A stretch of DNA of 64,000 nucleotides from Faecalibacter bovis (GTDB lineage: Bacteria; Bacteroidota; Bacteroidia; Flavobacteriales; Weeksellaceae): the NCBI RefSeq assembly GCF_017948305.1, contig NZ_CP072842.1, positions 722,001 to 786,000 of the forward strand, read 5' to 3'. The notes below the pieces were generated by a model. The model was not told the origin of the DNA. It saw nothing but the letters and a program-made list of their open reading frames with translations, and did not search any database. The position numbers and the translations under genes are program-made. Shown here in pieces: positions 63,397-64,000 of this stretch (positions within the stretch are counted from its first letter, which is position 1; each line of letters begins with the position of its first letter).

Positions 63397-64000
63397 TAAA
63401 AAGGCTTTCGTAAACAATTTTCCAATCTGACCACTCGTCCTCAAAATTAGATTGATGAAACAAGGTTATAAAAGTTCCATTTACTTCTTTTACGTTATTT
63501 TTCAGATTTTTCAATTCAATTATTGCATCTTCAATTGTTAATTTCATATAATTTCGCAACGTAACATCCATTGCAACAAAAGGATACGTTATTAACATTG
63601 TTTGTTGATTTGTTGATAAATCAAACCATTTAAAAGGTGTTGATGTTCCAGCTCTAAAACCTGTTTTATGTGCAAATCCCATGGAGTAATCTTCCTTAAT
63701 TCCATTTATTAACAACTGTTGATAAGTGTTTGGAAAGTTAAGTTTAATGAAATGCTGTCTTGAAATTAAAACCTTTTTATTCAGTATTTTTTCTAATCTT
63801 TTAATTTCTAAAGCTTGTGAACTTTCATTAAAATTTGAAATGTATGAAGGATGAATTCCTACTTTTGCCCATTGATTTGTTGCTTTAATTAAATCAGCTT
63901 GAGCTTGATTCTCCCAATTTAGATTTCGGTCAAATTCAGTTTTATCGCCTAAAAGCCAAAAGAAAATAGATTCAATTTTATATTTATCTGATAGTTGTTT
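63389..64000 (-). CDS. Polysaccharide deacetylase family protein (3' part; 5' end beyond window)
   Basis: The frame is open from the window edge to the stop at 63389, giving the last 203 codons. It reads IESIFFWLLGDKTEFDRNL, WAKVGIHPSYISNFNESSQA, RLEKILNKKVLISRQHFIKL, GFAHKTGFRAGTSTPFKWFD and ends VYESLFND. GIHPSY, SRQHF and GFRAGT are conserved places of the Bacteroidetes polysaccharide deacetylase-like family with metal-binding histidines. It should remove acetyl groups from a cell-surface glycan. An in-frame TTG at 63715 is not the start. Confidence 0.82.
   Translation of the reverse strand, partial: KQLSDKYKIESIFFWLLGDKTEFDRNLNWENQAQADLIKATNQWAKVGIHPSYISNFNESSQALEIKRLEKILNKKVLISRQHFIKLNFPNTYQQLLINGIKEDYSMGFAHKTGFRAGTSTPFKWFDLSTNQQTMLITYPFVAMDVTLRNYMKLTIEDAIIELKNLKNNVKEVNGTFITLFHQSNFEDEWSDWKIVYESLFND

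Noticed and set aside
1-64000. CRISPR arrays, prophage, IS elements, integrase or restriction systems
   Set aside because: No regularly spaced repeats, transposase, integrase, phage structural or restriction genes were seen on either strand.

Overview
The window looks like a chromosomal segment of a low-GC member of the Flavobacteriia, probably of the Weeksellaceae type (an Empedobacter-like genus is a guess only). Supporting signs are the type IX secretion gene sprA, secreted proteins ending in type IX sorting domains, a fused CcoN-CcoO oxidase subunit, a DUF4374/TonB receptor iron locus, and repeated TAnnTTTG (-7) promoter elements close upstream of start codons. No phage, IS element, CRISPR array or rRNA was seen; there is one tRNA gene.

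Layout. 1-3200 (minus): the N-terminal 873 codons of sprA, preceded by ruvA. 3297-12093 (minus): a complete cbb3 oxidase locus, read in the order ccoI, ccoS, ccoNO, ccoQ, ccoP, terminator, ccoG, ccoH and a SafE-like membrane protein. A Crp/Fnr-type regulator is divergent from it, with a 16-bp palindrome in the shared promoter region. 13060-17484: a 1474-residue modular surface protein with a type IX sorting domain. 17565-21113: leucyl aminopeptidase, an alpha/beta hydrolase and hflX.

21343-29212: the histidine operon hisG-D-C-B-H-A-(four-helix-bundle gene)-F-IE. It starts with a 16-residue leader peptide containing six histidines, followed by an attenuator hairpin. Every sizeable gap inside the operon is filled by the same family of AAGACTTAAG-type inverted-repeat sequences. 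One repeat pair brackets the four-helix-bundle (S23/IVP, Avd-like) gene. This is the most unusual structure in the window.

29233-39232: an iron/siderophore-type locus. A TonB receptor and a DUF4374 lipoprotein (XusA/XusB-like) run leftward. Divergent from them run a secreted ankyrin protein, a DUF2271 protein with a possible flavinylation motif, a PepSY-flavodoxin-reductase fusion, ApbE and an anchored hydrolase. A perfect 11-bp inverted repeat lies between the -33 and -7 elements of the receptor promoter. 39237-46880: two tandem S41-protease-like lipoproteins, an HD hydrolase, a frameshifted 5'-nucleotidase, a type IX-secreted subtilase and a small lipoprotein. 47177-54009: housekeeping genes (rpsP, rimM, glnS, radC, hisS, a PfkB kinase), a small membrane protein and tRNA-Arg. 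54096-64000: a LURP-one-like protein, a YjjG-type phosphatase, then surface-glycan genes (two flippases, a GT4 glycosyltransferase, a methyltransferase, a GT-C-like protein, a FemAB/GNAT-like transferase, a polysaccharide deacetylase fragment) and a metzincin lipoprotein.

All functional names rest on reading motifs and family resemblance by eye; no database search was run. Where an upstream TTG would extend a reading frame, I preferred the internal ATG when the TTG lies in a promoter element or upstream of a clear signal peptide or motif start.
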